A stretch of DNA of 64,000 nt. Source: Brevibacterium sp. UMB1308A (GTDB taxonomy: Bacteria > Actinomycetota > Actinomycetes > Actinomycetales > Brevibacteriaceae). The stretch is taken from contig NZ_JASPDO010000002.1 in assembly GCF_030230605.1 (NCBI RefSeq), positions 165,114 through 229,113 of the forward strand, in the 5' to 3' direction. The position numbers were made by a program, and so were the translations under genes. Within the stretch, counting starts at the first letter, position 1; every line of letters begins with the position of its first letter. Below are positions 26,025 through 34,341 of the stretch, piece by piece. Below the pieces are notes generated by a model. That model made no database searches. It was given only the letters and a program-made list of their open reading frames with translations, and was not told the DNA's origin.

Positions 26025-26101
26025 AACGCATCATCATCCTCGCCGCACACGCCCTCGCATGGGCATGCCGAATGCTCAACAAATTAAGGGAACGCCGATG
26101 A
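26012..26101 (+). CDS. 29-residue putative membrane micropeptide
   Basis: A 29-residue peptide (MRLIERIIILAAHALAWACR, then NKLRERR) with one hydrophobic helix flanked by positive charges. It overlaps the previous stop and shares an ATGA junction with the next gene. Size makes it uncertain; coupling and amphipathic design support it. Confidence 0.4.
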   Translation: MRLIERIIILAAHALAWACRMLNKLRERR

Positions 26102-26316
26102 TAAACGCCATCAAAGCAACAAAACACATCAAGGAAGCCACCCGCGACCTCAGCACAATCCACGCCATCGCAGGAGTCGCCCACGCGATCCTCCACCTGG
26201 CAGACATGCAGCAGGAACGAAACCAGCTTGCAGCCATGACTGCCAAAAGGCGAGGCATGACACTACCAAACAACCTCACCCACCTGATCGAAGGGGTCGA
26301 GAGTGAAAATCACTGA
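26098..26316 (+). CDS. small helical protein
   Basis: A 72-residue helical protein (INAIKATKHIKEATRDLSTI, HAILHLADMQQERNQLA). Starts in an ATGA overlap, ends inside the next gene. Possibly a small coiled-coil dimer. Unknown function. Confidence 0.55.
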   Translation: MINAIKATKHIKEATRDLSTIHAIAGVAHAILHLADMQQERNQLAAMTAKRRGMTLPNNLTHLIEGVESENH

Positions 26317-27016
26317 ATGCCTAGACCTTGTTCATGACACGCTCAACCTTGCCGAACCTGTGCCGTCGAGACAATCCAGTGAGGCCAGGTCCATGGAATG
26401 GAAGGAGCCAGTAAAGTACGCACTCATTGAAGCCAAGGCGAGACTCCATGCCACCCTTGTATCTTGGGCAAAAATGGTATCCGAGGAGCAACCTAGGCGA
26501 ATCGACTGCGAGGACGAGACACTCAGCATCGCTGGGTGGCTATGGCAATCAGCCAACTTCCTCGAGGCCCACCCAGCCAGGGAAGACTTCATTACCGAAA
26601 TCCGGGAAGCCTGCCAAGCAATCCGCAGGTTCGTCGACACCATAGATGACCGTGTATTCCTTGGCATCCATGCTGGGCAGATGATCTACGCCAGACACGG
26701 GCAAGCTACTGTAGTCCTGCCCGATGGGAGAGTGGAGCAGGTTAAGACACTCAGGGATGAGCTGAAGGCTAAGACCCTGAAAAAGCAAGGCACCGCGAAG
26801 GAAGTATCCATCATCCTCCGCGACTGCCACGGCCTAGAAGTCACGGCCAAGTCCATCACATCCGCATGGCGGGAAGACAAGCGGGCCCGTGAACGCGGGA
26901 CACTCGGACACCTTGAAGGCCTCGACATCGTCGCCATGGACGGGAGCAGACCAGTCTTCGTCGTCGATGAAGTGCTTACTCGCATGGCCAAAGCAGGCAA
27001 GATCAAAGTAGCTTGA
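26303..27016 (+). CDS. late-early regulator-like helix-turn-helix protein
   Basis: A 237-residue protein. The C-terminal half has a helix-turn-helix-like segment (GTAKEVSIILRDCHGLEV, TAKSITSAWREDKRARERG) and a small beta unit (AMDGSRPVFVVDEVL). It is the last gene before the terminase region and is followed by a strong terminator. That placement fits a regulator of late transcription, but no sequence motif proves it. The GTG start is coupled to the previous gene by overlap. Confidence 0.6.
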   Translation: MKITECLDLVHDTLNLAEPVPSRQSSEARSMEWKEPVKYALIEAKARLHATLVSWAKMVSEEQPRRIDCEDETLSIAGWLWQSANFLEAHPAREDFITEIREACQAIRRFVDTIDDRVFLGIHAGQMIYARHGQATVVLPDGRVEQVKTLRDELKAKTLKKQGTAKEVSIILRDCHGLEVTAKSITSAWREDKRARERGTLGHLEGLDIVAMDGSRPVFVVDEVLTRMAKAGKIKVA

Positions 27017-27068
27017 CCCCAAGACCACAAAAACCTATGATGAGATTAACTAGAAAAAGTGTCAGTAG

Positions 27069-27096
27069 GGCCGACTCGCTTTCGAGTCGGCCTTTT
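27069..27096 (+). terminator. strong intrinsic terminator
   Basis: GGCCGACTCG (27069-27078) pairs perfectly with CGAGTCGGCC (27083-27092), four-base loop, then TTTT. It separates the early cassette from the packaging genes. Confidence 0.9.
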
Positions 27097-27125
27097 GCGT
27101 ACCCACACACCAGGAGGTTGCACCA

Positions 27126-27425
27126 ATGGCAACCTCACGCACAGGCACAAGCAAATACCTACGCAACCGCGCCACAATACTCAAACAAGCACAACGCGAC
27201 GGTATTACCAACTGCCCCAACTGCGGAACCCACCTCAACTACGACGAACCCCACCAACCAAACAGCGCCGAAACCGACCACATCATCCCCCACTCACACG
27301 GCGGCACCGACGACACCACAAACCTCACCGTCCTATGCCGATGGTGCAACAACCGCAAAAGCAACGGGCGACGCAAAACACAACCACCACAACGCAGGGC
27401 CCCAGCCACCGCACACAACTGGTAA
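27126..27425 (+). CDS. terminase-associated HNH endonuclease
   Basis: A 99-residue HNH nuclease: NCPNCG, ETDHIIPHSHGG (His-His core), NLTVLCRWCNNRK (second zinc pair and Asn). HNH genes directly before terS are typical of cos-packaging siphoviruses, where the protein is needed with TerS/TerL for genome end cleavage. CAGGAGG precedes the ATG. Codons are strikingly rich in CAC/AAC/ACC compared with downstream genes, suggesting a different recent history. Confidence 0.88.
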   Translation: MATSRTGTSKYLRNRATILKQAQRDGITNCPNCGTHLNYDEPHQPNSAETDHIIPHSHGGTDDTTNLTVLCRWCNNRKSNGRRKTQPPQRRAPATAHNW

Positions 27426-27569
27426 CCCCAGGGGGCACCCGGTACCCCACCAGAAACCCCGCAGGGCCCCGTTGCATAGCGATATCTCCCCAATGAAATA
27501 CCGGTGGGTATCGGTTTCTAGTGGTTTTGTTTTTTTCGCGTGTTGGTTTGACTTTTTTGGAGGTTTATT
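27426..27569. other. candidate cos region
   Basis: A 144-bp gene-free stretch between HNH and terS. The first 55 bp are very GC-rich with runs of C and G (CCCCAGGGGGCACCCGG, ACCCCGCAGGGCCCCG), then an abrupt shift to T-rich DNA. This is where HNH/terS phages carry cos, but I cannot place the nicks. Confidence 0.45.
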
Positions 27570-27830
27570 TTGGCTACTCGTAAGCGTGTGACGACTGTTT
27601 CGGCGGCTACTCGTCGCGGTGATCGTCTTGGTGAGTTGTTGGCGATGCGGAAGCGGTTGGCGAAGGTGATTGATGATGATTCGACTTCACCTCGTGATTT
27701 GGCTGCGTTGACCCGTCGGCTGATGGAGATTAGCCGGGAGATTGAGGTGGAGGAAGCGCAGGAGTCTGAGTTGGCGGAGGTTGCTTCGATTGGTGACGCA
27801 AACACGACGTGGCGACCTGAAGCTATCTGA
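27570..27830 (+). CDS. terS: terminase small subunit
   Basis: An 86-residue protein, TTG start with GGAGG nine bases upstream. A basic N-terminus (ATRKRVTTVSAATRRGDR) is followed by two helices (RLMEISREIEVEEAQESEL). Size, charge pattern and position between HNH and the large terminase mark it as the DNA-recognition subunit of a short type common in actinophages. It overlaps terL by 38 bp. Confidence 0.75.
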   Translation: MATRKRVTTVSAATRRGDRLGELLAMRKRLAKVIDDDSTSPRDLAALTRRLMEISREIEVEEAQESELAEVASIGDANTTWRPEAI

Positions 27831-29238
27831 GCTTGCGTCTCATCTGGTTTTGCCGGATGGGATTGTTTCTACGCGCATGCCTTTGGTTGACCGCCAGCTT
27901 GATCGTATGGGGATTAGGTTGGACCGGTGGCAACATGGTCTGGGTACTGCCTTGTTGGGGTGTCGCGCTGATGGGCAGTACGCGTGTGGTGTGGGTGGCG
28001 CAGTGTTTTCTATCCCCCGTCAGACTGGTAAAACGTTTACTGTCGGGGCGATTGTGTTCGCGTTGTGCATTATTGATCCTGGCACGTTGGTGATTTGGTC
28101 GGCGCACCGTTCTAGGACGCACAAGGAAACGTTCACGTCGATGACGGGGTTGGCCCAGCGTGGCGAGGTTGCCCCGTTTGTGCGTTCGATTAGGCGGGCT
28201 AATGGTGAGCAAGAGGTTGAGTTCACTAATGGTTCGCGGATCTTGTTTGGTGCACGTGAGCAGGGTTTTGGGCGTGGGTTCGCGCAGGTGGATGTGCTTG
28301 TGTTGGATGAGGCGCAGATTCTCACTGAGAAGGCCATGGAGGACATGGCCCCGGCTACGAATGCTGCGCCTAATGGTCTTGTTGTCATGATGGGTACGCC
28401 TCCGCGTCCGGTTGACCCGGGCGAGGTGTTTTCTGAGCGTCGCGACTCAGCGCTGTCTGGTGAAGATGTTGACACGTTGTATGCGGAGTTTTCGGCTGAC
28501 AGTGGTTGCGACCTTGATGACCGGGGGCAGTGGCGTAAGGCTAACCCGTCGTTTCCTGGTAGGACTCCTGAGACGTCGATGTTGCGGTTGCGGAAACTGT
28601 TGGGGTCTGAGTCGTTTATGCGTGAGGCGCTGGGAGTGTGGGATAAGAAAAGTTCCCGCGAGCGTGCGTTTCACATGGACGTGTGGGGTAAGCGTGCGTC
28701 CGCTTCGCCGGTTGATGGAGTGAAATCGTTTGGTGTGAAGTTCACTGTTGACGGTTCGCACGTGGCGTTGGCTGGTGCCGTGAAACCGGCTGATGGGCCG
28801 ATTTTCGTTGAGGCGATTAAGCAGGCCCCCATGTCTGACGGGACGCAGTGGCTTGTTGATTTTCTTGTGGAGCGTAAGAACCAGGTGGCCCAGATTGTGG
28901 TTGACGGTAAGGCTGGTGTGGGGTACCTGGTGAACGCTTTGCGTGACGCCCACGTGGGCAAGCAAATCATTATTACCCCGTCGTTAGATCAGGTGATTAC
29001 GGCTCATTCAGAGTTTGAGCGCGCCGTGGTTGGCGGTACGGTGTCGCATTCCGGCCAGCCGGAGCTTGACGAGCAGGTGGAATGCGCAGGCAAGCGTCTA
29101 ATTGGGCGCGCTGGCGGATTCGGGTGGGAGCCTGTCAGCGAGGAAGGGTCTGTAGCGTTTTTAGATGCTGTGACTCTCGCGTTTTGGGGCGCGAAGAACA
29201 GTAAGAGGAAACCAGGGAAGGTGCAACGGTTCTTATGA
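27793..29238 (+). CDS. terL: terminase large subunit
   Basis: The 481-residue packaging motor. The ATPase has a phage-type Walker A (SIPRQTGKT, about residue 75), Walker B VLVLDEAQ with catalytic Glu (about 170) and coupling motif MMGTPPRP. The nuclease domain shows QIVVDGKAG and a C-terminal acidic site (VAFLDAVTLAFWGA). GTG 27793 is chosen because upstream in-frame starts lie in terS and give a nonsense Arg-rich leader; the true start may differ by a few codons. Confidence 0.92.
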   Translation: MTQTRRGDLKLSELASHLVLPDGIVSTRMPLVDRQLDRMGIRLDRWQHGLGTALLGCRADGQYACGVGGAVFSIPRQTGKTFTVGAIVFALCIIDPGTLVIWSAHRSRTHKETFTSMTGLAQRGEVAPFVRSIRRANGEQEVEFTNGSRILFGAREQGFGRGFAQVDVLVLDEAQILTEKAMEDMAPATNAAPNGLVVMMGTPPRPVDPGEVFSERRDSALSGEDVDTLYAEFSADSGCDLDDRGQWRKANPSFPGRTPETSMLRLRKLLGSESFMREALGVWDKKSSRERAFHMDVWGKRASASPVDGVKSFGVKFTVDGSHVALAGAVKPADGPIFVEAIKQAPMSDGTQWLVDFLVERKNQVAQIVVDGKAGVGYLVNALRDAHVGKQIIITPSLDQVITAHSEFERAVVGGTVSHSGQPELDEQVECAGKRLIGRAGGFGWEPVSEEGSVAFLDAVTLAFWGAKNSKRKPGKVQRFL

Positions 29239-30653
29239 TGCTTGAAACGTTCAGGCCGGAATCTTTCATGTTTCCTGGCTTGTCGGATGATGATTCAGCT
29301 ACTGTGCGTCGGTTGTTGCGTGTGTGGGACCAGCGACAGTTAATGAATTTTAAACGGTCGCTGTATTACGACACGGAGCAGACGTTTAAAGATTTGGGTA
29401 TCGCGCTACCCCCGCAGTTGAAGGAGGCTGAGTTTTATTTAGGTTGGGCCACGCAGGCGGTACGCAAACCAGCGATGCGTTCACAGCTCGACGGCATCCG
29501 CCTGCCTGGTACTGATGACCCGCTTGAACTGAACGACGTGTTCACGCGAAACCGGTTCCACTTGGAGTTCGGCCAGGCTATCGTGTCCGCGTACACGCAC
29601 GGCATGAGTCTTGTCACCGTGTTTAAAGATGAGCGCGGGGACGTGCAGATTCAAGCGCATTCTGCTGAGGCGTGCGCTGCGGTGTGGGATTACGGGACAC
29701 GCAGGTTAGAGTCAGCGCTCACGATTTCTGAGCTTGACGAGTACGGCCCGTCTGTTCTGACAGTGTATTTGCCTGACAAGGTGATCATTGCACGCAAAGA
29801 CGGTGAGTATTTGTGGAGTGTGGACCAGTGGCCTAATTTTATTGGTCGCGTGTTAGCGGTCCCGGTGACGAATGATCCGCAGTTGCGTAAACCGTTGGGC
29901 AGGTCGCGTATCACCAGGTCGGTAATGGCGTTAACGGACACGGCGGTGCGCACATACGTCCGCATGGAAGGCAACGCCGAGTTGTATTCGGCCCCGCAGA
30001 TCGCCTTGCTAGGGCTGTCTGAGGACGCGTTCGAAGCACTATCTGAGTCTGAAGCGAAGAAGTTTAAACTCGCATTGGATCGCGTGCTGGGTATCACGAC
30101 TGACGAGAACGGGGACAAACCGGCGTTACAACAGTTATCACAGGCGTCGATGCAGCCGCATGGTGACATGTTGCGTACTGTGGCGATGGCGTTTAGTGGT
30201 GAGACGTATATCCCAGCTTCATCTCTGGGGATTGTGCATGATCAACCTGCTTCGGCTGAGGCGATCAGGGCGGCTGAGCATGATTTGTTGATTGATGCGA
30301 CGTACCACAACAAGTTTGTTCACGCCCAGACGGTGAAGGACATTGCGTCTTTGGCGGTGATGGTGCGTGATGGGTTGAGTACACCACCGCCGGAAGTGTT
30401 GAAGTTGTCGGTGAGGTTTGCTGATCCTGAGTTCCGTTCGTTGTCCGCGCAGGCTGATGCGGTGCAGAAACTCGCGTCGGATATGGAGAGTTTGGCGAAG
30501 TGGCCCGTGCTGTTGGAGCAGGTGTTTGACGCCGACGAGGTGGAACGGATCATGTCGGATAAACGCCGGGCTGATGGTGGGGCGTTGATTGATGCGCTCA
30601 CAACTGAGCCAGCACAACCTCTTGTTGATGGTGTGGGTAATGCCGACGCGTGA
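29235..30653 (+). CDS. portal protein
   Basis: A 472-residue portal of the SPP1-gp6-like type that forms the dodecameric DNA channel at the head vertex. The evidence is its position right after terL (ATGA overlap), its length and typical segments (YYDTEQTFKDLG, FGQAIVSAYTHGMSLVTVF, GRSRITRSVMALTDTAVRT, IPASSLGIVHDQPASAEAIRAAE; each given in part). The last motif is the conserved clip/stem signature of actinophage portals. Confidence 0.9.
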   Translation: MMLETFRPESFMFPGLSDDDSATVRRLLRVWDQRQLMNFKRSLYYDTEQTFKDLGIALPPQLKEAEFYLGWATQAVRKPAMRSQLDGIRLPGTDDPLELNDVFTRNRFHLEFGQAIVSAYTHGMSLVTVFKDERGDVQIQAHSAEACAAVWDYGTRRLESALTISELDEYGPSVLTVYLPDKVIIARKDGEYLWSVDQWPNFIGRVLAVPVTNDPQLRKPLGRSRITRSVMALTDTAVRTYVRMEGNAELYSAPQIALLGLSEDAFEALSESEAKKFKLALDRVLGITTDENGDKPALQQLSQASMQPHGDMLRTVAMAFSGETYIPASSLGIVHDQPASAEAIRAAEHDLLIDATYHNKFVHAQTVKDIASLAVMVRDGLSTPPPEVLKLSVRFADPEFRSLSAQADAVQKLASDMESLAKWPVLLEQVFDADEVERIMSDKRRADGGALIDALTTEPAQPLVDGVGNADA

Positions 30654-31863
30654 TGACATTGAGTTGTTGGTTCATGCGAGGAACACGCTTATTGGTAAAG
30701 CTCAGCGTGAACTTGTGGCAGTGTTTTCTGCTGTTGAGCGTAAAGACCCACGGGTAGTTCGTAACGTTCTATTAGAGGCCGTGCCGGTTCTTGTGCGTAA
30801 GTATGGTGATGGTGCGGCTGCTGCGGCGGCTGACTGGTACTTGCAAATGCGTGCGAAGGACGTTCCTGGTGCGGTTGATTTCCCTATTGTTTTAGGTGAC
30901 CCGGTGCCGGATGGTGTGGTGCGCGATAATGTGCGTTACGCTGCGAAGTTCCTTTTTGGTGGCGACCCGGCTATGACGGTTGGTGCTCTTCATGGTGCTA
31001 TTGGTCGGCATGTGAAGTATGCGGAGATGTCAACGCTTTGGCAGTTGGGTGTGAAGGACACTGTGACGGTCAGGTATGCGTTGGTTCCGCGTCCTCCGAT
31101 GACGTGTTCGTGGTGTTCGTTTTTGTCGTCTCGCGGGTGGGTGTACACGTCTGAGGCGAAGGGGCTTGCGTCGCAGCATTCGAATTGCGATTGTTCGGTG
31201 GTGCCGTCGTGGGATGCAGAGAAGGCGCATATTGATGGGTATGACCCGGAGGCGGATCATCGAAGGTACAAGAGAGCACGTGCGAGTGTTCCTGCCCAGG
31301 GGGTAGGGGAGACGAGTGACGAGTTCACGGCGCGTGTTCTTCGGCAGGCGCGTGAAATGTTCCCGGATGACTACACGGACGGGAAGATGCGTCAGCGTAG
31401 AGAGTTCACTTCGGATGGGTCGATTGACCTGAATGTGTGGCGCAGGAAGAGGCAGGACCGGGCTAGGGAGGCGAAGCGCGGCCATTATGGTCATGAGGCT
31501 TTGGCCCGTCGGATTCCGCCGTCGCGTCCTGATGCGGTGCCGTCGTCGTGGTCGGATGATCTGCCGGAGTTGTCAGCAAAGGCGTGGAACCACATCCTTT
31601 ACGGGTTTGATGGCCGTGGCGGACACTTGCCGGGCTATGAGTGGGTGAACGGTGGTACACCGTTTCCTGTTGACTGGACGAAACACGACATCGTTGAAGC
31701 GGCGGAGGCCGTTTTACGGCATCCTGAGCTTGTTGTGGAAGACGATGTTACTGGACGTTTGACGTTTACTCGGGTTGTAAATGGCTTCAAAGTTTTGGTA
31801 GGAGCTTCTAAGCAGAGTACTGGTAAAATGAAAGTACTGACTTGCTTTTGTCCCCAGCGTTGA
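30640..31863 (+). CDS. MuF-type capsid protein with C-terminal EndoU-like toxin domain
   Basis: A 407-residue protein. Residues 1-190 are a minor head protein of the MuF family; the MuF cysteine cluster is visible as MTCSWCSFLSSRGW (near residue 155) and HSNCDC (near 183). After a charged linker, residues about 317-407 resemble bacterial EndoU nucleases: HILYGFDGRGGHLPG gives the two catalytic His, then FPVDWTKHDI, then VVNGFKVLVGASK and a terminal CFCPQR strand. Such proteins are packaged in the capsid and could be delivered into the cell or act in bacterial competition. A small gene follows that could be its immunity factor. The ATG at 30640 overlaps the portal gene. Confidence 0.8.
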   Translation: MPTRDDIELLVHARNTLIGKAQRELVAVFSAVERKDPRVVRNVLLEAVPVLVRKYGDGAAAAAADWYLQMRAKDVPGAVDFPIVLGDPVPDGVVRDNVRYAAKFLFGGDPAMTVGALHGAIGRHVKYAEMSTLWQLGVKDTVTVRYALVPRPPMTCSWCSFLSSRGWVYTSEAKGLASQHSNCDCSVVPSWDAEKAHIDGYDPEADHRRYKRARASVPAQGVGETSDEFTARVLRQAREMFPDDYTDGKMRQRREFTSDGSIDLNVWRRKRQDRAREAKRGHYGHEALARRIPPSRPDAVPSSWSDDLPELSAKAWNHILYGFDGRGGHLPGYEWVNGGTPFPVDWTKHDIVEAAEAVLRHPELVVEDDVTGRLTFTRVVNGFKVLVGASKQSTGKMKVLTCFCPQR

Positions 31864-31881
31864 CAAGAGGTGAATTCTGCT

Positions 31882-32202
31882 GTGAAGTTGGCGTGGGAGC
31901 CAGATGAGCTGGATAACTTAACTTTGGGTGTTCGTGCGCTCCTTCTTTCGGAGCTGAAGTTGGACGATGATGCCTTTCCTGCGACTGATTTAGATATTCG
32001 CAACCGGGAGACTATTTCAGCTTTGCTTGGAATGGTGCATGCATCTATGAACCTCAAAATTCTTTGGCCGGATCATTTGGTTGAGCAGTTCCGTGATCTT
32101 CGTGAAGAGTTCGTTCTTGAACAGGAGTTTGAAGAGTTCATGGAGTGCCAAGACGAGATTCGAGCGAAGAAGAGCGCTACAGCCTCAGAGCCTGTCTCGT
32201 AG
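31882..32202 (+). CDS. candidate immunity protein for the MuF-EndoU toxin
   Basis: A 106-residue very acidic protein (DELDNLTLGVRALLLSELKLDDDAF, given in part; EEFVLEQEFEEFMECQDEI). It starts 18 bp after the toxin gene, GTG with AGAGGTG upstream, and is followed by a strong terminator, so the two make a closed pair within the head operon. Acidic small proteins directly downstream of polymorphic toxins are usually immunity proteins. I recognise no immunity family, so this is inferred from context and charge. Confidence 0.55.
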   Translation: MKLAWEPDELDNLTLGVRALLLSELKLDDDAFPATDLDIRNRETISALLGMVHASMNLKILWPDHLVEQFRDLREEFVLEQEFEEFMECQDEIRAKKSATASEPVS

Positions 32203-32227
32203 CCACATACAGCAGATAAAGATATTG

Positions 32228-32259
32228 AACCCACCCGGGTTTCTGGGTGGGTTTTGTTT
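32228..32259 (+). terminator. intrinsic terminator after toxin/immunity pair
   Basis: AACCCACCC (32228-32236) pairs with GGGTGGGTT (32245-32253), followed by TTGTTTT. It splits the head operon between the MuF module and scaffold; 32260-32319 probably holds the next promoter or is crossed by antitermination. Confidence 0.85.
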
Positions 32260-32319
32260 TCCCCTTTTTACCGCCAGGGGGTATGAGGCGGGTGTACGCG
32301 TCTACGCGGAAGGAACATC

Positions 32320-32784
32320 ATGAGCGATAAGCAGAACGCCGGTGAAGAAGAACACGAGTTCAACCCGATCACCACACAAGCTGACTTGGACAGGATTGTG
32401 GGTGACCGGTTAGCAAGAGAACGTAAAAAATACGCTGACTACAACGACTTGAAAGCGAAAGCTGAAAAGCTCGACGAACTGGAAGACGCGAACCAGTCCG
32501 AACTAGACAAGGTGCGCAAACAGTTCGAGAGCACGAAAGCTGAACTCGATGAGTTGAAGTCAGCGCAGCAAGTCACCGAGTGGAAGAACACGGTAGCAAA
32601 AGACACAGGTGTTCCAGCCAGTGTGCTACGCGGAACCACAGAAGATGACATTCGTTCTCACGCGGAATCGTTGAAATCGCTAATCAAATCCGGCCCGGTC
32701 GTTCCCACAGGGCACATGAAACCAGCAGGGGACGGTTCTGACAGTGATGTTCGCGCAACTGTGAAGAAACTTTTTAGCCAGTAA
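32320..32784 (+). CDS. capsid scaffolding protein
   Basis: A 154-residue acidic, coiled-coil protein (ADLDRIVGDRLARERKKYAD, ELDKVRKQFESTKAELDEL) with Gly/Asp-rich end. The opening Asp-Arg-Ile-Val-xx-Arg-Leu-Ala-Arg-Glu pattern is that of DUF4355-type phage scaffolds, placed just before the major capsid gene. It guides procapsid assembly and is lost on maturation. GGAAGGAAC precedes the ATG. Confidence 0.85.
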   Translation: MSDKQNAGEEEHEFNPITTQADLDRIVGDRLARERKKYADYNDLKAKAEKLDELEDANQSELDKVRKQFESTKAELDELKSAQQVTEWKNTVAKDTGVPASVLRGTTEDDIRSHAESLKSLIKSGPVVPTGHMKPAGDGSDSDVRATVKKLFSQ

Positions 32785-32801
32785 ACAAAAGGAGACGTGT
32801 C

Positions 32802-33737
32802 ATGGCTATTTTCAGCACTAAAGAAGCGAAAGTGCTCATGCCCCGCAACATTGCGGACGGCATGATCAAAGAAACCCGCACCGAATCGACTGTCGCCCAG
32901 TTGTCCAACCGTGAACCTCAGCGCTTCGGCGAAACCGACTACATCGTGTTTAACGACTTCCCGAAGGCAGAGTTCATCGAGGAAGGCGCGAAGAAGTCCG
33001 CAACCACTGGCGGTTACACATCTGTGACTGCGAAGCCCCGCAAGGCGCAGGTCACTATGCGGTTTAACGAAGAAGTCCAGTGGGCCTCCGAGGACTACCA
33101 GCTGTCCATTTTCAGTGACCTTGCTGACGCTGGACGTGTAGCCCTGGCCCGCGCCCTTGACCTTGGCCTGTACCACCGCATTAACCCGCTGACCGGTAAG
33201 CCAATTGAGTCGTGGGACAACTATTTGGCAAGCACGGATAAGACCGTGGAGCTTGCTGGTGGTGTCGAAGCGGACAAGACGATTCGTGAAGCGATCGGCC
33301 TGATCGTGAACGCCCCTAAAACGTGGGGTGTGAACGGTATCGCCCTTGACCCTAAGATGTCGTGGGAGTTGGCTTCGTTGCAGACGAAGCTTGCCAACGG
33401 TGACCCTTCTGGCGTTCAGCGTTACCCGGGCCTCGGGTTCGGTACGAACGTGACTGACTTCATGGGTATTCGCGCCGCCCAGGGCAACACTGTGTCTGGT
33501 CAGCCTGAAGCTGAGGACACGAAGGTACGTGCCATTGTTGGTGACTTCACGAACGGTGTGCGCTGGGGTGTGCAGCGTGAACTGCCGGTTGAACTTATCC
33601 GTTTTGGTGACCCTGACGGTCAGGGTGACTTGAAGCGTTCAAACCAGATCGCTTTGCGCCTGGAAATCGTGTACGGCTGGCACGTGTTCGCGGACCGTTT
33701 CGCCGTCGTAAAGGCTGGCGCTAATGCCGAGGCTTAA
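32802..33737 (+). CDS. major capsid protein (HK97 fold)
   Basis: A 311-residue capsid subunit, following the scaffold by 17 bp with AAGGAGACG. Family features: an N-terminal arm (LMPRNIADGMIKETRTESTVA), DFPKAEFIEEGAKKS strand pair of the E-loop, and the P-domain/A-domain core with a C-terminal strand YGWHVFADRFAVV. There is no N-terminal delta domain or protease gene, consistent with the separate scaffold. Confidence 0.92.
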   Translation: MAIFSTKEAKVLMPRNIADGMIKETRTESTVAQLSNREPQRFGETDYIVFNDFPKAEFIEEGAKKSATTGGYTSVTAKPRKAQVTMRFNEEVQWASEDYQLSIFSDLADAGRVALARALDLGLYHRINPLTGKPIESWDNYLASTDKTVELAGGVEADKTIREAIGLIVNAPKTWGVNGIALDPKMSWELASLQTKLANGDPSGVQRYPGLGFGTNVTDFMGIRAAQGNTVSGQPEAEDTKVRAIVGDFTNGVRWGVQRELPVELIRFGDPDGQGDLKRSNQIALRLEIVYGWHVFADRFAVVKAGANAEA

Positions 33738-33861
33738 GAATACGAAAACCGGCGTCGTCGTGGACATTCCCGAATCTCTTGCTGAGCACATTGGCGGGTA
33801 TGAGCCAGTCGATAAACCAGCAAGTGAGAAGGAATCGAAACGCCCACGCTCACGTAAGTAA
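33724..33861 (+). CDS. 45-residue basic protein after capsid gene
   Basis: A 45-residue peptide (MPRLKNTKTGVVVDIPESLA, then GGYEPVDKP and a Lys/Arg tail) overlapping the capsid stop by 14 bp. This short type commonly follows capsid genes in actinophages and may be a capsid-associated or connector accessory. Compare the similar little gene after the tail-tube gene at 36172. Confidence 0.6.
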   Translation: MPRLKNTKTGVVVDIPESLAEHIGGYEPVDKPASEKESKRPRSRK

Positions 33862-33873
33862 GGAGGGGGAGTT

Positions 33874-34341
33874 ATGGCTGACGTTTTCGCAACGGTGAAT
33901 GACCTGAAGGACCGTTGGCCTGACTTCCCGCCCGGTGGGGAGAAGCATGCTGAGGTTCTGTTAGCAGACGCGACAGATTTCATTCTGGCGGAAGTGCCGG
34001 AAGCGGTGAATGCGCCAGAAGCAACCTTACGCCGGGTCACGTGCTCAGTGGTGCGCCGGGCCATGCAAGCTGGCATGAACGCGCTACAAGGGGTCGAGTC
34101 GTACACGGAAGCGACAGGCCCGTTCTCAGAAACGTACAGGCCAGCAAACCCTAACGGGGATTTCTACCTCACGCGAGCTGAGAAACGTTCCCTTGGGGCG
34201 CGGTCACAGGTCGCGTTCGGTGCGAACGTGGCCGACTGCGGGCAAACCCCGCATGGACAAGCGTGCGCCCTGAACTTCGGGGCAACCTACTGTGACTGTG
34301 GACTGGCACTGTTCGGTGAGGTGCGTCGTGGCGGGTTTTAG
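33874..34341 (+). CDS. head-tail connector (Gp19/Gp15/Gp42-like)
   Basis: A 155-residue adaptor protein expected to bind the portal. FATVNDLKDRWPDF at the N-terminus, LADATDFILAEVP and the VTCSVVRRAMQ helix are typical of the gp15/HK97-gp6-like connector, and AEKRSLGAR is conserved in actinophage members. The C-terminus has an unusual Cys-containing end (ADCGQTPHGQAC, YCDCG) that could hold metal. AGGAGGGGG precedes the ATG. Confidence 0.85.
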   Translation: MADVFATVNDLKDRWPDFPPGGEKHAEVLLADATDFILAEVPEAVNAPEATLRRVTCSVVRRAMQAGMNALQGVESYTEATGPFSETYRPANPNGDFYLTRAEKRSLGARSQVAFGANVADCGQTPHGQACALNFGATYCDCGLALFGEVRRGGF

